A DNA stretch of 52,040 nt from Planctomycetota bacterium (lineage in GTDB: Bacteria; Planctomycetota; UBA1135; GCA-002686595). This document shows positions 24,073-31,707 of this stretch, piece after piece. The position numbers and the translations under genes are program-made. The notes below the pieces were generated by a model that saw only the letters and a list, made by a program, of their open reading frames with translations, did not search any database and was not told where the DNA came from. Every line of letters begins with the position of its first letter. Within the stretch, counting starts at the first letter, position 1. The DNA is taken from NCBI GenBank assembly GCA_029248265.1, contig JAQWJQ010000249.1, positions 1-52,040 of the forward strand. The letters are read 5' to 3'.

Positions 24073-24855
24073 CTAGCGCGCCGGCGTGGTGAAGGTCGGT
24101 CGAGACGTGCCAGGCGGCCCCTGGAGCATCCGCTTCGCCTCAGCCAATTGTGCGGCGCCGAGCTCAACTCCTCGACGAAGCCGGACGTAGTGGATCGAAC
24201 GACCCTCCTGGATCCAACGCTCCTCATACGCCGTCTTGAAGGCCAAGAGTTCGGTGAGCTCCGGAGCGAAGCGGCCTGGCGCTGCGCCGTGCACGTCCGC
24301 GCAGCTGTCCTCGACGACCATCCCCGCCAGCGGCCCATCCCTGAGCGTGTTCTCGAAGAACTCGGGGCTGTCCGTCTTCACGTGCACGAGCCCGCCCTCC
24401 GTGAGCATGCTCTGATAGAGCCTCAGGTAGTGCGGCGACGTGAGCCGCTTGGTACCCCGCTTGTCGCTGTTCTGCGGGTCGGAGAAGGTCAGCCACACCT
24501 CGCCCACTTCTCCAGGAGCGAAGAAGTGATCCAACCACTGGATGCGGGCGCGGAGGAAGGCGCCGTTGAGGAGCTCTCCCACATGCGCGGCCTTGGCGCC
24601 GCGCCAGAAGCGGTGCCCCTTGAGATCAACGCCGACGACGTTGGTGGAGGGGAAGCGCCGGGCCAGCTCGACCGCGAACATGCCCTGCCCGCAGCCAAGC
24701 TCCAGCGTCAGCGGCGCCCTCTGGACGAACACCCGCTCACACCACTCGCCGCACAGGTACTTCGTCCCGGCGGCGATCTCGGCCAGGTCCGGCTCGTGGA
24801 CCCGCTCCATGTCCTGGTTCTCCCGCCAGCGGTCTCGCTTCGTCCTGCTTCGCAT
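24073..24855 (-). CDS. trmB: tRNA (guanine-N7-)-methyltransferase
   Basis: 260 residues from the ATG at 24855. TrmB puts m7G at position 46 of tRNA using S-adenosylmethionine. The SAM motif LELGCGQGMFAVELARRFP is followed by NVVGVDLKGHRFWRGA. The catalytic stretch reads TFSDPQNSDKRGTKRLTSPHYLRLY, the SDPQ..KRGTKRL form known from Bacteroidetes-like TrmB in place of the DPWPKKRHHKRR of E. coli. VHVKTDSPEFFENTL and FKTAYEERWIQEGRSIHYVR near the C-terminus are also typical. About 12 upstream codons in frame are ignored. The 284 bases between this gene and the SRAP gene hold nothing that I recognise. Confidence 0.85.
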   Translation of the reverse strand: MRSRTKRDRWRENQDMERVHEPDLAEIAAGTKYLCGEWCERVFVQRAPLTLELGCGQGMFAVELARRFPSTNVVGVDLKGHRFWRGAKAAHVGELLNGAFLRARIQWLDHFFAPGEVGEVWLTFSDPQNSDKRGTKRLTSPHYLRLYQSMLTEGGLVHVKTDSPEFFENTLRDGPLAGMVVEDSCADVHGAAPGRFAPELTELLAFKTAYEERWIQEGRSIHYVRLRRGVELGAAQLAEAKRMLQGPPGTSRPTFTTPAR

Positions 24856-24927
24856 GGGCCAAGAGGATGGCGCTTTGCTCGCAGGTCGCAAGCCCCTTCC
24901 CAGCGCGCTGCCGTCGCTCTCACGAGA

Positions 24928-24959
24928 GAGGGGGTGAACGCCCTGCGTCCACCCCCCTC
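24928..24959 (-). terminator. Hairpin downstream of the secreted protein gene
   Basis: GAGGGGGTG (24928-24936) pairs with CACCCCCCTC (24950-24959), one C bulged, around 13 bases. It lies 42 bases beyond the stop of the minus-strand gene ending at 25002 and before trmB. The stem is strong but lacks a T run. Confidence 0.4.
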
Positions 24960-25001
24960 ATCCCCCGTCATGGACCGCCCCGGCGGGGACGGACGCCTCG
25001 C

Positions 25002-26195
25002 TCAGAGCGTCAGGGTGATCTCCACACCGTCCGTGAAGTTGGACGTCGCGCTCCCCGCGACAGCATCCCGGTGCCAGGCCTGAAAGTTCCATGCCTCTCC
25101 GACGACGCCAGCCACGAAGCCCGTGGGCTGAGGGAGCTGGGTCAGGTCGATGGGCAGCGTGAAAGACCCGCTCGCGCCGGAGTTCAGAATCTGTCCCGGG
25201 CCGACGTAACGGCCGATCGCACCGCCGAGGCAGAGGTTGCCCTGGGAGCCGCCGGGCCCAGCCACGAAGAGCTGCTGCTGGCTCGTGAGGAAGAAGCCAA
25301 AGGAGGCGGCCGGCAGACCGGAGGCTTCGAGCGCGAGCTGATTGGTGCTCACCGACGGCGACCCCACCCCGGTGATCACCCCCGAACCGCCCGTGGAGTT
25401 GATCGCACCTGGGCCGCAGAAGTTGGTCCCCACGCCAGCGTTGGGGTCTCCCTTCGCGATCAAGAGGTTGTCGAAGTAGAAGAGGTCGTTGTTGTTCCCG
25501 CCGGACGAGAGACGAATCTCGTTGAAGAACATGTCGTGGATCATCTCATCGAGGTCCGCCGGGCCGGTCGGGTAGGCCGTGGCCGGGTCAAGGTAGAGCC
25601 GGAGGCGCTCCATCCCCGGGAGGAAGTCCAGCCGAGCCACCAGACGGGCGGGGACCGTGTCGTCCGTCCCTGCGATGGTGATGGGGGCCGGACCCGCCGG
25701 GCCCTCATCGTCGATCCCCCACTCGTTCGTATCCCACGGCGATCCGATGAAGAGCTCTTCGCCCGTACCCTGCTGGATGAGCGCGAGGCCGCCGAAGTGC
25801 TCCGACGTCTGGCCGGAGAAGCCCACGAGGCTGAAGGAGAACCAGAGGGTGGTGTTGTCGATCCCGAAGAGGCCCCCTGCGGCCACGTCCGGATGGGGCC
25901 CACCATCCGGCTTGCGGTACGCCTCGCCGAAGGGGTTCACCTGCCCGGCGTAGGCCCCGACGTTGTCGCTCAGCGCGAAGGGCGGGGTGACCGTGCTATC
26001 AAAGAGAGCGAGGTCGTCGTTCGTTGCGCCGCTCACCCACCAAGGGTTCTCCCAACCCACGCCGCCGGTCTCCTGGAAGAAGGTCCCTGGCACGGGGTAC
26101 TCGAACGTCTCCGAGGCGACGACGGTCACCTGAGCGCCGGCGAACGACGAGAGACCCGCCGTGGCGAGGAGCGCGAGGAAGATGGGTTTGGACAT
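25002..26195 (-). CDS. Secreted protein with a planctomycete-type C-terminal domain
   Basis: 397 residues with a clear signal peptide (MSKPIFLALLATAGLSSFAGAQ). Residues ~25-250 form a beta-rich, LamG/concanavalin-like part (ASETFEYPVPGTF, WFSFSLVGFSG, LYFDNLLIA-like strands near YFDNLLIAKG). Residues ~262-397 are a module seen in many secreted proteins of deep planctomycetes: a Cys-Gly-Pro-Gly opening (NFCGPGAINSTG), SFGFFLTSQQQ, NLCLGGAIGRYVGPGQI, and the ending WNFQAWHRDAV...SNFTDGVEITL. That module is probably a beta-sandwich for surface attachment or export; its function is unknown to me. Only 100 bases separate it from the secreted glycosidase upstream on the same strand. Confidence 0.82.
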   Translation of the reverse strand: MSKPIFLALLATAGLSSFAGAQVTVVASETFEYPVPGTFFQETGGVGWENPWWVSGATNDDLALFDSTVTPPFALSDNVGAYAGQVNPFGEAYRKPDGGPHPDVAAGGLFGIDNTTLWFSFSLVGFSGQTSEHFGGLALIQQGTGEELFIGSPWDTNEWGIDDEGPAGPAPITIAGTDDTVPARLVARLDFLPGMERLRLYLDPATAYPTGPADLDEMIHDMFFNEIRLSSGGNNNDLFYFDNLLIAKGDPNAGVGTNFCGPGAINSTGGSGVITGVGSPSVSTNQLALEASGLPAASFGFFLTSQQQLFVAGPGGSQGNLCLGGAIGRYVGPGQILNSGASGSFTLPIDLTQLPQPTGFVAGVVGEAWNFQAWHRDAVAGSATSNFTDGVEITLTL

Positions 26196-26295
26196 GGGGG
26201 GAGGGCTCCCGAGGGTCTTGGGCGCTGCCCTTCAAGGCGCGCCAGTCAGAGGGTGTTCACGACCAGGACGGAGTCGCCCTCGCGCGAGGCTCGCT

Positions 26296-28461
26296 TCACT
26301 GCGAGAAGATGAGGGCGGTGTATGGACCGACCGAGAGGTCCACGCTGTACGGCATCCCGTCGTACGGGATCGCGTCCGCCTGGACGCCCCCGGACGGATG
26401 GTTCCCGAAGGCCGGGTCGTAGATCGAGGCGTCACTGTTGAACCGCAGGTGCCACCAGCCCGGCCCCGGGACGCCCACCCGGTAGCTCGGGTAACTCGCG
26501 GCGCCGAAGTTGGCGAAGACGACCACGTCATCGCCAGCGCCGCCGGAGTCCCAGCGGTGGTAGGCGATGGCCTTCGACCCGTTGTTCACATGGTGCACGT
26601 TGATGTTCTGCCCCCGGAGCCCCTGTGAGAACCCACCGAGGTTGCGCCGCATGGCGATGAGGTCCCGGTACAGGTCGCGGATTCCGCCGAACGTGATCGC
26701 CTTCGACCAGTCGACCGGATCCGTGTCCGTGAAGTACCCATCCTCGAGGAGCTCCTGGCCCTGGAAGAGCATCGGAATGCCCGGCGCGGTCATGACGATC
26801 GCTGCCCCCAGGGTCGACCGCTTCTTCGAGTACCAACTCGACGCGTTGCCCGGCCAGATCTCCTCAGGCACGCGCGACCGCCCATTCGCCACCTCGTCGT
26901 GGGACTCCGTGTAGACCACCCGCTCGAACGCGTCCGCGTTGTAGCGCGCGTAGAGCACGTCACGAATCGACCACATGTCACGGTCGGCGTCGTTCGGCGC
27001 GATCACGGCCGCACGGACCGGGTGAACGAAGCCCGCATCCCACTGGGAGTCAAAGCCCGCGCCGCCCGCCCCCGCGGTCTTCGTGACCCACTCGTTGAGG
27101 CGCATGTCCTCCGCGATGATCAGCTTCCAGGGCTGCGACGTATCGATCTCGTTGTTGATCCACTGCATCAACGACCAGCCGTCGGGCAGGTCGCCGCCTG
27201 GCCCCTCCCGGATGTACGCCGTCGCGTCAAAGCGGAGACCGTCCATGCGGAACTCCTCGAGCCACATCAGCGCGTTGTCGCGGATGAACTGCCGGACCTC
27301 GCCGCGGCCGTAGTCGGGGCGCGTGTTACCCCACGGGGTCTGGGCGTTGAAGTCGTCGTAGAAGTAATTGCCTCCGGACCGGCCCGGGGACGACCCGTCA
27401 AACTGCCAGTGCGGAATGTCGTTCGGCCCGAGGTGGTTGTAGAGCACGTCCAGGGTGACCCCGATCCCGCGGTCATGGGCGGCCTGAACGAACCCCTTGA
27501 CGTCCTCGACGTCGCCGTACGCCGTCTCCGGCGCGTAGGGGTGGGCGGGGTTGTAGCCCCAGGAGAACTCGCCTGGGAACTCATTGATCGGCATCAACGC
27601 GATCATGTTGACGCCGAGATCCTGGAGGTGATCCAGGCGCTGCAGCGCCGTCTGGAACGAGCCAGGCGCCCCCCCGGGGAGGTCGTTGAAGGTGCCGATG
27701 TGCATCTCGTAGTGCACGGTGTCGTTCCACTGAGGGGTGAGGAACGGACCGCCCCACTGGAACGAATCGGGGTCCACGATGACGCTGTCCCCGACGCTGC
27801 TCGTGACCTGTCGCGAGCGCGGATCGGCCCGCCAGTTGGTCTGGGTCCCGGTCTCGACGACGTACTTGTAGCGGTCTCCGGCGCCGAGCCCGCGCACGTC
27901 CAGGGACCAGTTCCCGTCCCCCTCCTCGACCAAGGGCGCGGCGCTGGGAGACCACGCGTTGAAGGGGCCAGCCACGTGCACCGCCTCCGCGTCCGGAGCC
28001 CAGACCCTGAAGGTGGTCCCGTCCGAGTAGGGCATGGCCCCGAGCCCAGGGCGCAGGGACACCTTGGACCCGCGGTCAATGTCGAGGTCATACGTCGTCC
28101 CCGAGGGGCGAAGGACCCCCACGTACCAGATGCCGGACTCGAGGGCGGGCACCGAGCCCCCGTCGAGGACCAGCAGCTCGTTCGAGGTACCGCTGGTCCG
28201 TGACCTCGCGTCCCAATCGACCAGCGTCGGCGGCGCCCCCTTGCGCAGGTAGAGGTCCGCGCCCGTGCCCACCTGTTGGGTCAGGGTCACCCGGAGCTCT
28301 GCGTGCCAGTTGGACACCACGAAGAGCTGATAGGCGAAGCTCGAGGGGCCCGCCGGTGTGGCTGTGCGCTGCCGCTGCATCGGGATCGAGACCTGCGCCG
28401 TCACGGGCAGGGCGAGGGCGGCGGCGCCGAGGAGCGCGAGGGTGTGGCGTCTGAACGTCAT
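26296..28461 (-). CDS. Secreted GH13 alpha-glucan enzyme (branching enzyme/trehalohydrolase-like)
   Basis: 721 residues from the ATG at 28461, which begins a signal peptide (MTFRRHTLALLGAAALALPVTAQ); the longer open frame to 28980 is rejected. Order of domains: a PPC-like beta domain at ~30-130 (SFAYQLFVVSNWHAELRVTL, ESGIWYVGVLRPSG), a CBM48/E-set at ~140-235 (TTFRVWAPDAEAVHVAGPFN), a GH13 barrel, and a beta C-terminal domain. The catalytic residues are in place: Asp near 411 (GLRFDATAY), Glu near 450 (IIAEDM) and Asp near 521 (ESHDEV); the substrate stretch LDVLYNHLGPND is also typical. GlgB-type branching enzymes and TreZ are intracellular, so an exported homologue points to action on external glucan; the exact reaction is open. 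Confidence 0.85.
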   Translation of the reverse strand: MTFRRHTLALLGAAALALPVTAQVSIPMQRQRTATPAGPSSFAYQLFVVSNWHAELRVTLTQQVGTGADLYLRKGAPPTLVDWDARSRTSGTSNELLVLDGGSVPALESGIWYVGVLRPSGTTYDLDIDRGSKVSLRPGLGAMPYSDGTTFRVWAPDAEAVHVAGPFNAWSPSAAPLVEEGDGNWSLDVRGLGAGDRYKYVVETGTQTNWRADPRSRQVTSSVGDSVIVDPDSFQWGGPFLTPQWNDTVHYEMHIGTFNDLPGGAPGSFQTALQRLDHLQDLGVNMIALMPINEFPGEFSWGYNPAHPYAPETAYGDVEDVKGFVQAAHDRGIGVTLDVLYNHLGPNDIPHWQFDGSSPGRSGGNYFYDDFNAQTPWGNTRPDYGRGEVRQFIRDNALMWLEEFRMDGLRFDATAYIREGPGGDLPDGWSLMQWINNEIDTSQPWKLIIAEDMRLNEWVTKTAGAGGAGFDSQWDAGFVHPVRAAVIAPNDADRDMWSIRDVLYARYNADAFERVVYTESHDEVANGRSRVPEEIWPGNASSWYSKKRSTLGAAIVMTAPGIPMLFQGQELLEDGYFTDTDPVDWSKAITFGGIRDLYRDLIAMRRNLGGFSQGLRGQNINVHHVNNGSKAIAYHRWDSGGAGDDVVVFANFGAASYPSYRVGVPGPGWWHLRFNSDASIYDPAFGNHPSGGVQADAIPYDGMPYSVDLSVGPYTALIFSQ

Positions 28462-29003
28462 GGGAACTCGCGAGCCGGGGTGGGCGGCTCGGCCTCTATT
28501 GTCGGACCGAACGCGGGCTCCGCAAGGTGTCTCTCTCTCAGGCGAGACCCTGGGCGTGACAAAGTGTCTTGAGCGCGAACCCTGGGGTCCGCACCGATCC
28601 CTCCGAGGGTCCAAAGACGAGACGGTGACCCCCTCCGCTGCAGCAGCGCCTCTCTCCGCTCCGAGCCGGCCCCAAGGAGCGGGCGGTCCGGCGAGCCTCC
28701 CTCGAGCGAAGAAGTCGCGTGTCGTGGCCGCATGTGACGCCTCCATCTGAGCAGGAGGACGAGGCCGGGAGCCGCTAGGCGGAGGGCCGTCGACCGACGA
28801 CGACGGGCGATCCCGCCCGCGGCGGGTCATGGTCGCAGCGGCCGCCGCACGGCCGGAATCCAACAACCTAAAGGGCCCGGGCGAGGCCGCACCCGCGGGC
28901 CAGGCGGTGTTTTGGGCCGATGGACCATTGCCAGACACAGCTGGAAGGCGAGCCGGGGGTGCGACGTATTGCGTAACCACCGCCCCCCCGTCAAGGTCTC
29001 GGC
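28462..29003. other. 542-base divergent spacer without a gene
   Basis: It separates the minus-strand secreted glycosidase and the plus-strand MscS gene, so it must carry both promoters. I see no convincing -10/-35 pair. Frames here give Arg/Pro-rich low-quality products. The sequence includes a short GC palindrome CCCGCCGCGGGCGGG-like run around 28815-28830 and little else. Confidence 0.45.
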
Positions 29004-30047
29004 ATGCCTACTCAATCTCTCATCCTGAGGGCGTTCGGCGCCCTGTGTCTCGCCCTCGTTCTTCCCTTCACGGCACCTGCCTTCGCTGCTGGGTCGACGC
29101 TCACCTCAGCCGCCATCGCCACACAGTCGGCCGGCGAAGAAACCCCCGACGCGGACGGCGCCGAAGAAGGGAAGGGTCTTGAAGATCAACTCGACTCGCT
29201 CTTCAACCGCTTGATGGAGGAGCCGGACGCCGTCCTCAAGGAGTGGGCCCTGGAAGACGGACCCCGTCTCCTCGGGAACCTCGTGCTGTTCTTCCTCATC
29301 CTGTTCGTCTCGAGGCTCATCGGAAGGTGGACCGGTCGACTGACCCGCGGCGCGCTCGAGAAGTCGAAGCTCAACTCCAGCGAGCTCTTCAAGAACTTCG
29401 TCCAGAACACGATCACCAAGGTCGTCTTCTTCGTCGGGCTCGTGGTCGCCCTGCAGACGATCGGGGTCAACGTCGCCCCGCTCCTCGCAGGTGTCGGGGT
29501 CATGGGCTTCGTGGTCGGCTTCGCCCTCCAGGACACCCTGGGTAACTTCGCGGCCGGCGTGATGCTCTTGCTCTACCGTCCCTATGACATCGGAGACGTC
29601 GTGACCGTGACCGGCGAGACGGGCTCGGTCGAGGCCATGACCCTCGTCTCCACGACTCTTCTGACCCCGGACAACCAGCGGCTGACGATCCCCAACGGAT
29701 CCATCTGGGGCAGCACGATCCGCAACATCACCGCCAACGACACCCGGCGCATCGACCAGATCTTCGGGATCGCCTACGACGACGACATCGAGAAGGCTGA
29801 GGCCGTCATGCTCGACGTCGTGAACAGCATGGAGCACGTGAAGAGCGACCCCGGGGCGCAGGTGATGCTGATGGAGCTCGCGGACTCCTCGGTCAACTTC
29901 AACGTGCGTGCCTGGGTCCCCACGAGCCAGTACTTCGGGACCATCTGCGAGCTGCGTCGCCAGATGAAGATGCGCTTCGACAAGGAGGGCATCTCGTTCC
30001 CCTTCCCGCAGCAGGACGTCCACATGCACCAGGTGGACCCCAGCTGA
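29004..30047 (+). CDS. MscS-family mechanosensitive channel
   Basis: 347 residues. A signal-like first helix (LILRAFGALCLALVLPFTAPAFA) is followed by an acidic extracytoplasmic stretch and then three membrane segments. The pore-lining segment reads GVGVMGFVVGFALQDTLGNFAAGVMLLLYRPYDIGDVV, the MscS TM3 signature, followed by the beta domain (TLLTPDNQRLTIPNGSIWG) and alpha/beta C-terminal domain ending FPFPQQDVH. It opens under membrane tension to release solutes on osmotic downshock. An AAGG lies 7 bases before the ATG. The small membrane protein gene starts 4 bases after the stop. Confidence 0.95.
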   Translation: MPTQSLILRAFGALCLALVLPFTAPAFAAGSTLTSAAIATQSAGEETPDADGAEEGKGLEDQLDSLFNRLMEEPDAVLKEWALEDGPRLLGNLVLFFLILFVSRLIGRWTGRLTRGALEKSKLNSSELFKNFVQNTITKVVFFVGLVVALQTIGVNVAPLLAGVGVMGFVVGFALQDTLGNFAAGVMLLLYRPYDIGDVVTVTGETGSVEAMTLVSTTLLTPDNQRLTIPNGSIWGSTIRNITANDTRRIDQIFGIAYDDDIEKAEAVMLDVVNSMEHVKSDPGAQVMLMELADSSVNFNVRAWVPTSQYFGTICELRRQMKMRFDKEGISFPFPQQDVHMHQVDPS

Positions 30048-30051
30048 GCGG

Positions 30052-30609
30052 GTGATGATGGCTCGCCAAGGAGGACGGCCGCGCTCAGGGCGAGCGCAGA
30101 CACTCCAGGAGGCTCGAAGGGTCCAGCGGACCAGCGCGACCATCGCCGCAGCGGTGCTCGCGCTGGTCGTCGCCGCGCTGGGCCCGCTGCTCACGATCTG
30201 GAGTGTCGAAGAGGTGGCCCGTGAGTACGGCGTACTCGCGGTACGCTCCCCCCTGACCGGCTCGCTGCCGCCCTTCCTCCTGACCTACATCGCCGCGGTC
30301 TCCGCTGGCGTCGGTGCCCTCGGGATGCTCACCCGCCAGCACTGGGGGTGGTGGTGCGCCGCGGCCGGCGCGGGGCTGGGGTTGGCCGATCTCGCGCGCC
30401 TGTACGCGGGGCTCTTCGGTTCGATCAACCCCGACCACCCGAGGGCCTCGGAGGTCACCCTCGAGTTACTCGGGATCGTCGGGCTCCCCGCCATCCTGTT
30501 CGCGGCCGTCGTGGCCGTCCTCGCCTCGCGCTCGGTGCGCGCGGCCTGCCGCGTCTCCAGCCGCGGACGCACGCCCAAGGCCGGGACTCTGGAAGGCGAA
30601 GAGGGGTAG
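30052..30609 (+). CDS. Small four-helix membrane protein, unknown
   Basis: About 183-185 residues; GTG 30052, ATG 30055 and ATG 30058 are consecutive candidate starts. An Arg-rich N-terminus (about 25 residues) precedes four hydrophobic segments (TIAAAVLALVVAALGPLLTIW, FLLTYIAAVSAGVGALGML, WWCAAAGAGLGLADLARLYAG, LELLGIVGLPAILFAAVVAVLA), and the C-terminus is basic. Cotranscription with the MscS gene (4-base gap) is likely. No family recognised and no polar residues that suggest an enzyme. Confidence 0.65.
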   Translation: MMMARQGGRPRSGRAQTLQEARRVQRTSATIAAAVLALVVAALGPLLTIWSVEEVAREYGVLAVRSPLTGSLPPFLLTYIAAVSAGVGALGMLTRQHWGWWCAAAGAGLGLADLARLYAGLFGSINPDHPRASEVTLELLGIVGLPAILFAAVVAVLASRSVRAACRVSSRGRTPKAGTLEGEEG

Positions 30610-30641
30610 CCGGAACCCTAACGAAACCCTACCATCGAGCC

Positions 30642-31616
30642 ATGGGACCGGTCCAGGGCATCGAAGCGCTGCTTGAGCAGCTGGGGACTGGCTCGCTGGC
30701 CGGCTCCTCGAAGCCAGACCAAGAGGCCTTCGGACGCCCCTCCCGCGCGGTCCCTTGCGGCTGGCCCTCGATCGACCGCGCCACGGGCTCAGCAGGCGGT
30801 GAAGCCGGCCTCGTCCGCGGGTGCATCCACGAGTGGCTCGGCGTCGGGAGCCGGAGCCATGGCAAGGCCCGGACCCGCGCAGACCGCAGCCTCCATGAAT
30901 GGAGCCCCCCCCTGCTGCTCCTCGCCCACCTTGCGCGTCAGGCGGTTCTTGACGCGACCTCACGCAGCGCCCCTGCTGCGGTGACCTGGATCGGACGCCG
31001 GGTCTGGCCTTACCCCGGCGCCATTGAACAGGAAGGCCGCGTCGCTGAAGCGCAGCAGGACCGTCGCTCCCCCCTCCCGACTGGCGAGCTCAAGGTTCAA
31101 CTCGAGCCCGAGGCCGGCGGGTGCGAGAGCAGCACATCCGAGCGCCTGCCCCCCGAGCACTCCAAGCTGCTGGAGCGCTCCATCTTCATCGCACCAAAGG
31201 ACGCCAGCCTCCGGCTCTGGTCGATTGATACCGCCCTGCGCTGCCCGGGGATCACAGCTGTCATCGCGGACGGTTCAGGACTCGGCATGGCCGGCACACG
31301 CAGGCTCCAGCTGGCCGCCGCGTCCTCCGAGGCCCTCGTGCTGCTGGCGCGCCCGCCCGGCGAAGACCGAGAGGTCTCTGCGGCCACCACTCGCTGGAGG
31401 GTCACCCGGCGTGAGGCTGAGCCGGCCTGCGCGGGCAACGCCCCAGAGGTCGCGCCCGGTGGTCGCCACCACAGCGACCCCTGTCGCGACCCGGACCCCC
31501 GCGGCGGCCCAGGCTGGACCGCCACGCTGCTGCGCGCCAAGGGGGCCCAAAAGCTCCGCCAGCGCCAGGCCGACACCCCGCGATTCGTCCACGGCCAAGG
31601 GCCTGGCGCCGGGTGA
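30642..31616 (+). CDS. imuA: ImuA-like RecA-fold mutagenesis protein
   Basis: 324 residues from the ATG at 30642. The opening GWPSIDRATG..GGEAGLVRGCIHEWLG matches the ImuA pattern 'GfpaLDaaLpgGGLprGalhEi', and LRLWSIDTALRCPGITAVIADGSGL..AGTRRLQLAAASSEALVLLARP matches the conserved C-terminal half, where a DNA strand-exchange core is kept but the Walker A ATP site of RecA is lost. ImuA works with ImuB and DnaE2 in damage-induced mutagenic DNA synthesis. imuB starts 91 bases later; dnaE2 is not next to the pair. The C-terminal ~90 residues (after position 235) are rich in Arg/Gly/Pro and poorly conserved in style. Expected LexA control could not be seen. Confidence 0.75.
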   Translation: MGPVQGIEALLEQLGTGSLAGSSKPDQEAFGRPSRAVPCGWPSIDRATGSAGGEAGLVRGCIHEWLGVGSRSHGKARTRADRSLHEWSPPLLLLAHLARQAVLDATSRSAPAAVTWIGRRVWPYPGAIEQEGRVAEAQQDRRSPLPTGELKVQLEPEAGGCESSTSERLPPEHSKLLERSIFIAPKDASLRLWSIDTALRCPGITAVIADGSGLGMAGTRRLQLAAASSEALVLLARPPGEDREVSAATTRWRVTRREAEPACAGNAPEVAPGGRHHSDPCRDPDPRGGPGWTATLLRAKGAQKLRQRQADTPRFVHGQGPGAG

Positions 31617-31707
31617 CGAGAGCCGGCACCCCGGCAGCGACGGGGAGAAGAAACGATCGAGGGAGAGTTGCCCATGAGGAGGGCCTGACACCTGAAGACC
31701 AAGGCCC

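Noticed and set aside
28462-28980. Upstream extension of the GH13 gene
   Set aside because: Arg/Pro/Gly-rich residues precede a perfect signal peptide at 28461, so the shorter start is right.
30348-30641. Upstream extension of imuA
   Set aside because: It overlaps the small membrane protein in another frame; the residues are Arg/Gly-rich and not part of ImuA.
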